A stretch of 61,587 nucleotides of DNA from NCBI GenBank assembly GCA_026931725.1, contig JAIXLE010000008.1, positions 2,827 to 64,413 of the forward strand, in the 5' to 3' direction. The stretch is from Bacteroidales bacterium. Its GTDB lineage: Bacteria > Planctomycetota > Planctomycetia > Gemmatales > Gemmataceae. Shown piece by piece: positions 17,896 through 25,508 of this stretch. Below the pieces are notes generated by a model. It saw nothing but the letters and a program-made list of their open reading frames with translations, had not been told where the DNA came from and searched no databases. The position numbers were made by a program, and so were the translations under genes. Position 1 is the stretch's first letter. The number at the start of each line of letters is the position of its first letter.

Positions 17896-19230
17896 TTACG
17901 CTTGCCCGTCGGAAAGTCCCTTTTCTTCCCAGCCCTTGCGGAAGGTGCGGCGAACGAACGCGTTCGCGGCGGCGTGGTTCGTCACCTTCATGGCGGCGGG
18001 ATCCCAGGTCAGCGGCTGATTCGGGAACCGCGTCGAAAGGCAACCGAGCAGCACCATCTCCGTCAGCGGCCCCGCGTAGGCGAACGGAGCCGAGGTCTTC
18101 CCCTGACCCAACACGGCATCGACGAACTGATGGTAGTGGTTCGCCCCTTCCACCTGCGAGATGCTCTTGCCGACGAACTTTTCCTCCGGCAGCAAGATCG
18201 GCTGCGCGATGTACGGCGAGTACAACACGCCTTCCGTGCCGATGTAAATCGAACCCTGATCGCTGATTTTTCGCTTGCCGAGTAGGGCTTGCACTTCCTG
18301 CGGCGGGCGGCGGTCACCGTCGTACCAGGTGATCGTCACGGTTTCCGTGGTGTACTGCGAGCCGGGGAAGGTGAACAGCACCTCGGAATCAAGCCCCCAG
18401 TTGGTCGCGTTCGGGTGGCCGCCGACAGACTTCACTTCCTTCAAATCCTTCACGCCGAGCGAACCGAAAACCGGGTCCAGAATGTGACAACCCATGTCGC
18501 CGAAGGTGCCGGTGCCGAAATCGAGGCGTTTGCGCCAGTTGCCGGGGTGGTAGTAGCCGCCGCCGATGAACGGGCGTTCGGCCGCCACGCCGAGCCAGAG
18601 ATCCCAGGCGATCCCCGCGGGAACCGCGTCGGTGCGTTCCGGCTTCGGGGTGGGGTCGCCCCATTTCTTGCCGGACCAGCTGTGGACGGCTTTCACCTTG
18701 CCGATCTTGCCATCGTGGATGGTCTGCACGACCGAGCGATGCACGGGGTGCGAGTGAATCTGAATCCCCATCTGCGAGATGGTCTTGTGAGCCTGCGCGG
18801 CTTCGGTGAGCATCCGGGCTTCGTGGATCGTCTGCGTCAGCGGCTTTTGCGTGTAGACGTGCTTGCCCATGCGAATCGCCCGCATGGTCGGAGCCGCGTG
18901 CATGTGATCGGGTGTCGAGATGTTCGCGGAATCGAACTTCTCCTTGTCGAACATTTCCCGCCAGTCCGTGTAGACGGTAATGTCCGGGAATGTCTTCTTC
19001 ATCGCGGCGGCGCGGTCGGCATCAATGTCCGCGACGGCGACGAGCTTGAGCTTCTTGTGGCTGGTCAGCGAGCGGATGTCCGCACCGGCCATCCCGCCCG
19101 CGCCCACACTGACGTGGCGGACGGTTTCGCTCGGGGCGGCGTGAGCGTGTGTGCGGAAGACATACGGCACCGCCAACCCGGCGGCGGCAGCCTTCAGCGC
19201 AGCGCGGCGAGTGATCGGAGTACGCGGCAT
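17896..19230 (-). CDS. Gfo/Idh/MocA family oxidoreductase with Tat signal
   Basis: A 444-residue protein from the ATG at 19228-19230. The N-terminus has a twin-arginine signal (PITRRAALKAAAAGLAVP), then a Rossmann domain (HVSVGAGGMAGADI), the nucleotide-side text VAVADIDADRAA, and NISTPDHMHAAP followed by GKHVYTQKPLT, the family's EKP-like motif with Q for E. These proteins are NAD(P)-dependent sugar-type oxidoreductases, often exported folded in planctomycetes. The substrate is unknown. The DUF1080 gene upstream on the same strand suggests a saccharide-processing pair. Confidence 0.88.
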   Translation of the reverse strand: MPRTPITRRAALKAAAAGLAVPYVFRTHAHAAPSETVRHVSVGAGGMAGADIRSLTSHKKLKLVAVADIDADRAAAMKKTFPDITVYTDWREMFDKEKFDSANISTPDHMHAAPTMRAIRMGKHVYTQKPLTQTIHEARMLTEAAQAHKTISQMGIQIHSHPVHRSVVQTIHDGKIGKVKAVHSWSGKKWGDPTPKPERTDAVPAGIAWDLWLGVAAERPFIGGGYYHPGNWRKRLDFGTGTFGDMGCHILDPVFGSLGVKDLKEVKSVGGHPNATNWGLDSEVLFTFPGSQYTTETVTITWYDGDRRPPQEVQALLGKRKISDQGSIYIGTEGVLYSPYIAQPILLPEEKFVGKSISQVEGANHYHQFVDAVLGQGKTSAPFAYAGPLTEMVLLGCLSTRFPNQPLTWDPAAMKVTNHAAANAFVRRTFRKGWEEKGLSDGQA

Positions 19231-19328
19231 GGGTGGAACTCCTGCGAGTGAGAGAACAAGCCAATTTCCCCTCAACCGAGAATCCGGGTGAGGGGAGGAA
19301 GACCATCAGCGATTAGCCCAGGCGAATA

Positions 19329-20675
19329 TCAGTTGGTTTTCGGCAGCTTCTTGATGGCGATGCTGCGGAAAGCCACCGGGTCGTTGTGGCCACAGAAGCC
19401 GAAGTGGCCTTCGGTACGGTCCTTGCCAACATGGGCGGTCTTGTCCTTGAACTCGGTGACTTTGCTGAGGTCCGTGTTCAGGATACCGTGGCCGTTCAAT
19501 TCCACCTGAATCGTTGGGCCTTGCACGGTCACGACCATGAAGTTCCACTCGCCGGGCTGCCGTTGGAAGCCGCGATGCGGGGCGGACATGCCGTAGGCGG
19601 AGCCGGTGTATTGGCGCGGGTCGAGTTTGGCGTACTTGGGGGCATCATCGTCGAGGATCTGGATTTCGCACATGGCAACCTGACTGGGGCCGCCGGTGCC
19701 AGGGTAACGCAGCGCCAGGCCGTTGTTGCCGCCCGGAGGAACCTTGTATTCCAGTTGAACGACGAAGTCGTCGTAGCGTTCGTTGGTGAACAGCACGCCG
19801 CCCTTCTTCGGTTTGCAGGCGATGGCTCCATCCACGACTTCATAATCGTTGGTCGCTCCGGTCCAACCGGCGAACGATTTTCCGTCGAAGATCGGCGCGA
19901 AGCCCGCACCGGCTTTCTTGCGGAGGATTTCGTTGGCTTCGGCAGCCGGGATGTCGCGGCCAAAAATGTTCCGCCAGCGGACCTCACCGGGGGGGTGGGC
20001 TTGCAGCAGCAACGGCGTGATCGCGGGCAACGGCTTGGGGTTCGGCTTACTGCGGTCCCAGAAATTGTCGAGCTTGCAGTGATCGACCACGAGTTGATCG
20101 TTCAGGTAGACCGTGACGTAATCACCGATGACGAGGATACGGAACCGATTCCATTCGCCAGCGGGCTTGTCGGCTTTGACGAGCGGATGTTTGCCGGTCA
20201 GGCTGATCGAGTTGTTCCACAATCCGCCGCTGCCTTTGTCGGTGCCGAGCTTGATCTGGGCGACGTTCGCGGGATCCCAGACTTGAATTTGCGGGGTGCC
20301 CTTCACATAGACACCGCTATCGGCGTTGGGGCTGATCTTGTACTCGATGAGGAATTCCGCATCGCCGAATTCCCGGTCGGTGGCGAGGGAGACTTTGCCA
20401 TCTTTACCATCGTGGATGATCTCGCCGTTCTCGGCTTTCCAGTGGGCTTGCGCTTCTTCGGTCCAAGCCTTGCGTGTTTTGGCTTTCTCCTCAGCCGAGA
20501 GTTTTTGCAGATCATACGGGCTGCCACCCTTGGCATGGATGGCCCAGCCGTGCCAGCCGGTCAGGTCTTTACCGTTGAACAGGGCGGTAAACCCCTTGGG
20601 TGGCGTGGGGTCGGCAGCAAACGCGGCGGAACTGAGTCCGAGCGCGACAGCCAAGCCCAAACAAGTGCGCAGCAT
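19329..20675 (-). CDS. secreted protein with two DUF1080 domains
   Basis: A 448-residue protein with signal MLRTCLGLAVALGLSSAAFA. Two concanavalin-like DUF1080 (3-keto-disaccharide hydrolase family) domains follow: FTALFNGKDLTGWHGW at about residue 28, and FAPIFDGKSFAGWTG at about residue 257. Each is followed by a strand set (EFLIEYKISPNADSGVYV; VVQLEYKVPPGGNNGLALR). The family is reported to act on 3-keto-glycosides, which fits the adjacent Gfo/Idh/MocA oxidoreductase; the pairing as one pathway is inferred. Confidence 0.88.
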   Translation of the reverse strand: MLRTCLGLAVALGLSSAAFAADPTPPKGFTALFNGKDLTGWHGWAIHAKGGSPYDLQKLSAEEKAKTRKAWTEEAQAHWKAENGEIIHDGKDGKVSLATDREFGDAEFLIEYKISPNADSGVYVKGTPQIQVWDPANVAQIKLGTDKGSGGLWNNSISLTGKHPLVKADKPAGEWNRFRILVIGDYVTVYLNDQLVVDHCKLDNFWDRSKPNPKPLPAITPLLLQAHPPGEVRWRNIFGRDIPAAEANEILRKKAGAGFAPIFDGKSFAGWTGATNDYEVVDGAIACKPKKGGVLFTNERYDDFVVQLEYKVPPGGNNGLALRYPGTGGPSQVAMCEIQILDDDAPKYAKLDPRQYTGSAYGMSAPHRGFQRQPGEWNFMVVTVQGPTIQVELNGHGILNTDLSKVTEFKDKTAHVGKDRTEGHFGFCGHNDPVAFRSIAIKKLPKTN

Positions 20676-20844
20676 GGAGGGAACCTCACGAGAAACGGGA
20701 AAGGAAATCGGACGGTGGGTTCGTCAGGTGAGAAGCATCTTATGCAAAATGATGGGTGTGAGGCCAGTTTTCTCACCCCGGAAAATGCATACAGCCCACC
20801 CGATTGTTACGAGTGGGCTGCGGAGGAAGGTATCGAACACCGCA

Positions 20845-21594
20845 TTAGTCGCGGAATTCGTTGTGGCAGTTGGTGCAGCTGGTATCCAGGACCACGAGTT
20901 TCTTCTTCAACGCGGCCTTGTCCGGGCTAGCCTTGCTGGCTTCGGCCAGAATCTCTTTGGAGTGTTTAATCATTTCGTCGGAATAATCTTCCCACTTCTT
21001 CTTGCGTGCTGCGTTCACCGCGGCCTGGCCCGTGGGGAGATGCTTGGTGAACTCACCCAAAATCACCGAGTGCCCCGCAATATCCTTAATCAGCGTCAGG
21101 TCACTGGCACTCTTGCTCTGGGAGCGGATATTGCGTTCCATGTCCATCCCACCGCTCCGGCTGCTGCGATAGGGGGCCATCGCTTCGGAAATGTCGAATT
21201 TGGCATGTTTATGCACTTCGACTTTCGCGGTGGCGGTGGAGGCGGGCGGGGTATCGAGTGCCTTGGCAGCATCCTTGGCCTTGGCGTAGTCCTTGGCGGC
21301 GAGCAGGTCCGCGACTTTCAGGGCTTGATCGCGCAGAGCGGCCATCTTGGCGGTATTCGGCCCGGTCATTTGCTCTTGCGCCAGGCCGGCAACCATGATC
21401 GCGGTGGCTTTCAGACCCGGCAGTTGCTTCCGTTGCGGTTCTTTCGCCAGACCTTTTTGCAGGAAGGCGATGTCTTGCTTGATGATGTCGGAGGCGGTCG
21501 CGGCGGGGATGGCCGACTCAGCAGCGTGTGCCAAGCTGACCACGGCAACCAGACCAGTAATTCCGGCCAAGCGGCGAATCCAGCGGGTTTGCAT
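20845..21594 (-). CDS. secreted c-type cytochrome, C-terminal haem motif
   Basis: A 249-residue protein with signal text GITGLVAVVSLAHAAESA, a helical body, and one CxxCH haem-binding site at the very C-terminus (TSCTNCHNEFRD, final residue D). The fold pattern, helical with the haem site at the end, resembles cytochrome c' / c556-type proteins, though longer. The likely role is periplasmic electron transfer. No partner is adjacent. Confidence 0.8.
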   Translation of the reverse strand: MQTRWIRRLAGITGLVAVVSLAHAAESAIPAATASDIIKQDIAFLQKGLAKEPQRKQLPGLKATAIMVAGLAQEQMTGPNTAKMAALRDQALKVADLLAAKDYAKAKDAAKALDTPPASTATAKVEVHKHAKFDISEAMAPYRSSRSGGMDMERNIRSQSKSASDLTLIKDIAGHSVILGEFTKHLPTGQAAVNAARKKKWEDYSDEMIKHSKEILAEASKASPDKAALKKKLVVLDTSCTNCHNEFRD

Positions 21595-21804
21595 CTGTGA
21601 GGGTCCTCTCGGAGAAATGGGGTTCAGGAGAAAACCGGCCAGGGCCGGTTCCGAGCAGAGGCCAGATCATCGGCCTTCGCAACGGCAGGTGTAGCTATTA
21701 TGGCGATGGTATTCGCGGATTGGCAGGGGGGAAGTCCGAGTTTCCCGAATTCCCCATTGCCACTTTCCACGCGATGCCCTCGAAGCCCGGAGAGATTCGC
21801 TAAT

Positions 21805-23367
21805 TTACTGCAATCCGGCACTGTTGCGGAGCCAGCGGATAAAATCGTTTTTGGGGACAGTCGCAGACCGCTTTTCCCAGACGGCATTTGCCCGTTGCAG
21901 CGCTTCCACAGGGGAACGCTGTTTTGTGACCGCGGCCCGCAACTCCGCGATCAGGTCGGCCTGATACAACTCCGCATCAGGAATACGCAGAGGGAAAGTC
22001 GGATTGCTGATTTCCAGATTCACATAGCGTTGCAGAGCTTCGGTGAGCTTCCGGGTGCGGGCTGGGTCAAAATTGTAGGCGAGCCAGCAACGATCTTCAT
22101 AAACGTGTTCGTTGCGGAACGGCCCGACACCGAACCGAGGCTCGGACAGCATCGCCAAACTGGAAGCCAACCCCGCCGTCGCGGCCAACAGATTCCAGAC
22201 GGCAGCCTGGTTTTTCCCGGATTGGAACACGACCCCGATTTGCCCTCCCGCACCGAGGTATGGCACGGCATTCACCTTTCCCGAACCGAACACTTTTTGA
22301 CCATCCGCGCCAAAAGTGGACTCCGTTCCCGGCAACGGGGCGATCGCGAACTGGGGAGCCACGACCCCCGTGGCTGTGTGGGGCAATCGCGCCAGTTCCG
22401 CCAGGGTCAGCACAGCCAGAACGGAAGAACCCCGCGTCAACGACTCTACCGGATCGCCAGCCGTCGTGGGGCGAAAAGCCGTGGAGCGGGTCAGCCATTC
22501 CAACGCGGCCACGAAACCCGGACGCGTGAGCCGTGGGGCTCCGGTCTGCAAATCGAACAGGAATTCCAGAGATCGTATGTTGACGGCGGGGCCGCTCGCG
22601 CCCGCTTGGCTGCGGTTGGCGGCTTCCCGCTCGTAACACGCCGCGATCTGGTAAAACCGCGCCGCTAGGTGGTCATCATCGACCCAGGCCGGTAAGCTGG
22701 GCTTCCCCCGGACCTCGGAGAAATACGCCGCGATCTCGGCTACATCTTCCCAGCTTCGCGGCGGAATCTGCGTTTGAGGCGATTGCCGTTTCAACGCTTG
22801 CTGATGCTGCGGTTCAGCCAAAATATCCGCCCGATACACCAGCAAATAGCCATCACCGGCCAGCGGTAAGCCGAGTTCCACGCCCCCCCAACCGGCCAGA
22901 TCCTTCCGGTAACTGTCCAGCAGTTTATCCCAGGGGATGCGACTACCCGAGCGAATGGCCATCGGCAATCCCGCCAGTTTCCCATGTGCGGCAAGCGTGC
23001 CGAACTGTGCGGATTTGACAATGGCTCCATCCGCATCCGGCACGTCCGCCACAGGTTTTTCCACAATATGAACGGTCGCCCCCGTGGTGCCAGCCCAGGC
23101 GGCGGCCCGCGGACGGAAAGCGGCGGCAAACCGCGCATCCGGGCACGCCACCGTCAGTTGCACCCCCGCAAACTCTCCAGCGGCAACAGGCCCAGAATCG
23201 GTCCCCACCGGCGCGGCCGACTCACACGCGGGAATCAGCAAGAGCAGGCTCATCACCCCAATTCCAAATCGATGACAGCGATTATTGCGGTCACGCGGAT
23301 TACTCCTCAGGGTCAACTCGTCCAATTTTCCGCTGCAATGGCGAGAAATTTGCATTGTCAGTTCCAA
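21805..23367 (-). CDS. extracellular solute-binding-like lipoprotein
   Basis: Up to 520 residues, with a lipoprotein signal (GVMSLLLLIPACES, lipobox Cys about residue 48). The first 38 residues are basic, so a downstream start is possible. The body resembles family-1 solute-binding proteins (LPLAGDGYLLVYRADIL, SWEDVAEIAAYFSE, LEFLFDLQTGAPRLT, VAPQFAIAPLPG). No ABC permease or ATPase is adjacent, so the ligand and any transporter are unknown; it may be a sensor or scaffold. Confidence 0.65.
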   Translation of the reverse strand: MELTMQISRHCSGKLDELTLRSNPRDRNNRCHRFGIGVMSLLLLIPACESAAPVGTDSGPVAAGEFAGVQLTVACPDARFAAAFRPRAAAWAGTTGATVHIVEKPVADVPDADGAIVKSAQFGTLAAHGKLAGLPMAIRSGSRIPWDKLLDSYRKDLAGWGGVELGLPLAGDGYLLVYRADILAEPQHQQALKRQSPQTQIPPRSWEDVAEIAAYFSEVRGKPSLPAWVDDDHLAARFYQIAACYEREAANRSQAGASGPAVNIRSLEFLFDLQTGAPRLTRPGFVAALEWLTRSTAFRPTTAGDPVESLTRGSSVLAVLTLAELARLPHTATGVVAPQFAIAPLPGTESTFGADGQKVFGSGKVNAVPYLGAGGQIGVVFQSGKNQAAVWNLLAATAGLASSLAMLSEPRFGVGPFRNEHVYEDRCWLAYNFDPARTRKLTEALQRYVNLEISNPTFPLRIPDAELYQADLIAELRAAVTKQRSPVEALQRANAVWEKRSATVPKNDFIRWLRNSAGLQ

Positions 23368-23570
23368 TGGGAATAGAATAGTTATTGATTGAAAAAGACA
23401 GACTCGTATACTTCGGACAAGTAAGCTATATTGAAGATTCTACAGCATCGGTGCGGTGCTCTGTCCCACACTGCACACGGACATAGGATGTTTGGATTGT
23501 AGACAGAAATCGCTCTCCCTCCCGTTCCGACCGGGTTCCGTTGATTCCGACTTGAGGCAGCGAAATTGCC

Positions 23571-24296
23571 ATGAGAGTCAATTTGGTCGTCGCTTCTGGT
23601 GTTCACCAGGGCAAAACAATTGCGATTCCTGGCCCTCAGTTTTTCATCGGGCGGGATCCCTCGTGCCATTTACGGCCCGCGAGCCCGGCCATCAGCAAAA
23701 AACACTCCGTGATTTTTGTGCGTGAGGGCAAACTCTACATCCGGGATCTCGGCAGTACGAACGGAACATTCGTAAACGAGGAATTGATCACCGGCGATCG
23801 TGAGATTACCCACGGCGATCAAATCAAAGTTGGGCCGTTGGATTTCGCCATTCAACTCGTGCCGAGCCGCCCCTCGGATAGTACCCCGCTCCCGGAAGCC
23901 CTCCAGTCACGGACTCCATCGGGCAGTCAGAAACCGGCACCCAAGCCCAGCGAAAAACCGACCGAAGCCGGGGTTCGCTCCGCTTTGACCCCCACCCCCA
24001 GCGCCACCAAACCCGTTCCTGCGGCCACACCCGCAAAACCGAAAGCCTCAAATAGCGGCAGTGGCGACCCGGACGACATCGCCGCGATGCTTTTGGGTTT
24101 GGACGATGATCCTTCCGGCAACCCGCCCGAAGTGCCCGAAGGCAGCACCGTTCACGAAATGCCCGCCCTCGACCTCGAAAAACTCGCAGCCGAGAAAAAA
24201 GCCGAAAACGACAAGAAGAAGAATAACCCTTCCGCCGCGGAAACGTCGATGGCCGCGAGTGAGATTCTGAAAAAATATATGCGCCGCGAAAAGTAA
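23571..24296 (+). CDS. FHA domain protein
   Basis: A 241-residue protein. Residues 1-95 form an FHA domain, which binds phosphothreonine: FFIGRDPSCHLRPASPAISKK and IRDLGSTNGTFVNEE, with the conserved GR, S, NG residues. Residues 100-165 are a proline/threonine/serine-rich linker, and the tail is charged (EKKAENDKKKNNPSAAETSM). It probably reads out Ser/Thr kinase signalling, which planctomycetes have in abundance; no kinase is adjacent. About 200 bp upstream is non-coding and probably holds divergent promoters. Confidence 0.88.
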   Translation: MRVNLVVASGVHQGKTIAIPGPQFFIGRDPSCHLRPASPAISKKHSVIFVREGKLYIRDLGSTNGTFVNEELITGDREITHGDQIKVGPLDFAIQLVPSRPSDSTPLPEALQSRTPSGSQKPAPKPSEKPTEAGVRSALTPTPSATKPVPAATPAKPKASNSGSGDPDDIAAMLLGLDDDPSGNPPEVPEGSTVHEMPALDLEKLAAEKKAENDKKKNNPSAAETSMAASEILKKYMRREK

Positions 24297-24380
24297 CACG
24301 TTGCGCCGCACATTCCCCTCATTCGGCTTCCGGCACTCCGCGGAAGCCGTTTTGCATGGTGCTGGAAGGAATTCCGTCTC

Positions 24381-25493
24381 TTGCCCCACGCCGTCACCCT
24401 GCCTGCCACCTGGACCGCTCAGACCCTCCACACTGTACGGCGTGCGCTGCGGGATTGGTTCCACCAGCACCAGCGTGATCTCCCCTGGCGCAACGACCGC
24501 GACCCGTACCGTATCTGGGTCAGTGAGGTCATGCTCCAGCAAACAACCGTGGCCGCGGTGATCCCCTATTTTGAACGATTTTTGAACCGCTTTCCCACGG
24601 TATCCGCCCTGGCCGCCGCCGATGAACAGGATGTCCTCCGGCACTGGGCCGGGCTGGGCTACTATCGCCGCGCGCGACACCTGCACCAAGCCGCGCAACA
24701 ACTGGCCACCCGATCTGGCGAGTCGCTGCCCGACGATCCCGCCATCTGGGCCGCGTTACCCGGTGTCGGCCAATATATCCTGGGCGCGGTGCTGAGTCAG
24801 GCTTTTGATGTGCCACTCCCGATCGTGGAAGCCAACAGCCTCCGCGTCCTCGCGCGATTGTGGGCCTATCCGGGCGACCCACGCATGGGAGCGGGCAAAA
24901 AGTGGGTCTGGCAGGCCGCGGAAACACTCTTGCCCCACCAGCACGCCGGGGACTTCAACCAGGCGCTAATGGAACTCGGAGCCTTGGTGTGCCGTGTCGA
25001 ACGCCCCCGCTGTGGAGAATGCCCGCTGGCCCGCTTCTGCCAGGCCCATCGGCAGGGACGGCAAGAACAGATCCCGCCGCGCCCCAGCCGCAAAGCCACT
25101 CGCTCCGTGCAAGAAGTGGCCGTCATCATCCGCGATCAGCAGCGGGTTTTACTCTGCCAACGGCCCCCCAATGCGACACGCTGGGCGAACCTCTGGGAAT
25201 TCCCCCATGCGGAACGCCATGAGGCCGAGAACCTCGAAGAAGCCGCCCAACGCATTGCCCGAGAATGTGCGGGATTCCACATCACCGTCATCGACACCGT
25301 GACGACTATTCGACACACTGTCACCCAGTCGACTATTCAACTGGTGTGTGTCGACACGATTCGACAAACTGGCGTATTTGAACCGGGAGTCTATCAAAAC
25401 GGGAAATGGTTGACCGTGGCCGAACTCGGAGATTATCCGGTCAGTTCACCACACAAGAAACTCATGGACATCCTCGCCCGCCAGCCGGGGTAA
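24381..25493 (+). CDS. mutY: A/G-specific adenine glycosylase with Glu at the catalytic Asp position
   Basis: A 370-residue protein with SEVMLQQTTVAAVIPYFERF (catalytic Glu in SEVMLQQT), helix-hairpin-helix ALPGVGQYILGAVLS, 4Fe-4S ligands CRVERPRCGECPLARFC, and a C-terminal NUDIX-like domain that reads 8-oxoG (VAVIIRDQQRVLLCQRPP). It removes adenine mispaired with 8-oxoguanine. The position of E. coli Asp138 (PILDGNVKRVLAR) reads PIVEANSLRVLAR here, so Asp is replaced by Glu. Start at the ATG at 24381; 84 bp separate it from the FHA gene. Convergent with the sensor gene. Confidence 0.92.
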   Translation: MPHAVTLPATWTAQTLHTVRRALRDWFHQHQRDLPWRNDRDPYRIWVSEVMLQQTTVAAVIPYFERFLNRFPTVSALAAADEQDVLRHWAGLGYYRRARHLHQAAQQLATRSGESLPDDPAIWAALPGVGQYILGAVLSQAFDVPLPIVEANSLRVLARLWAYPGDPRMGAGKKWVWQAAETLLPHQHAGDFNQALMELGALVCRVERPRCGECPLARFCQAHRQGRQEQIPPRPSRKATRSVQEVAVIIRDQQRVLLCQRPPNATRWANLWEFPHAERHEAENLEEAAQRIARECAGFHITVIDTVTTIRHTVTQSTIQLVCVDTIRQTGVFEPGVYQNGKWLTVAELGDYPVSSPHKKLMDILARQPG

Positions 25494-25508
25494 TCTCCGC
25501 GATGCCGC

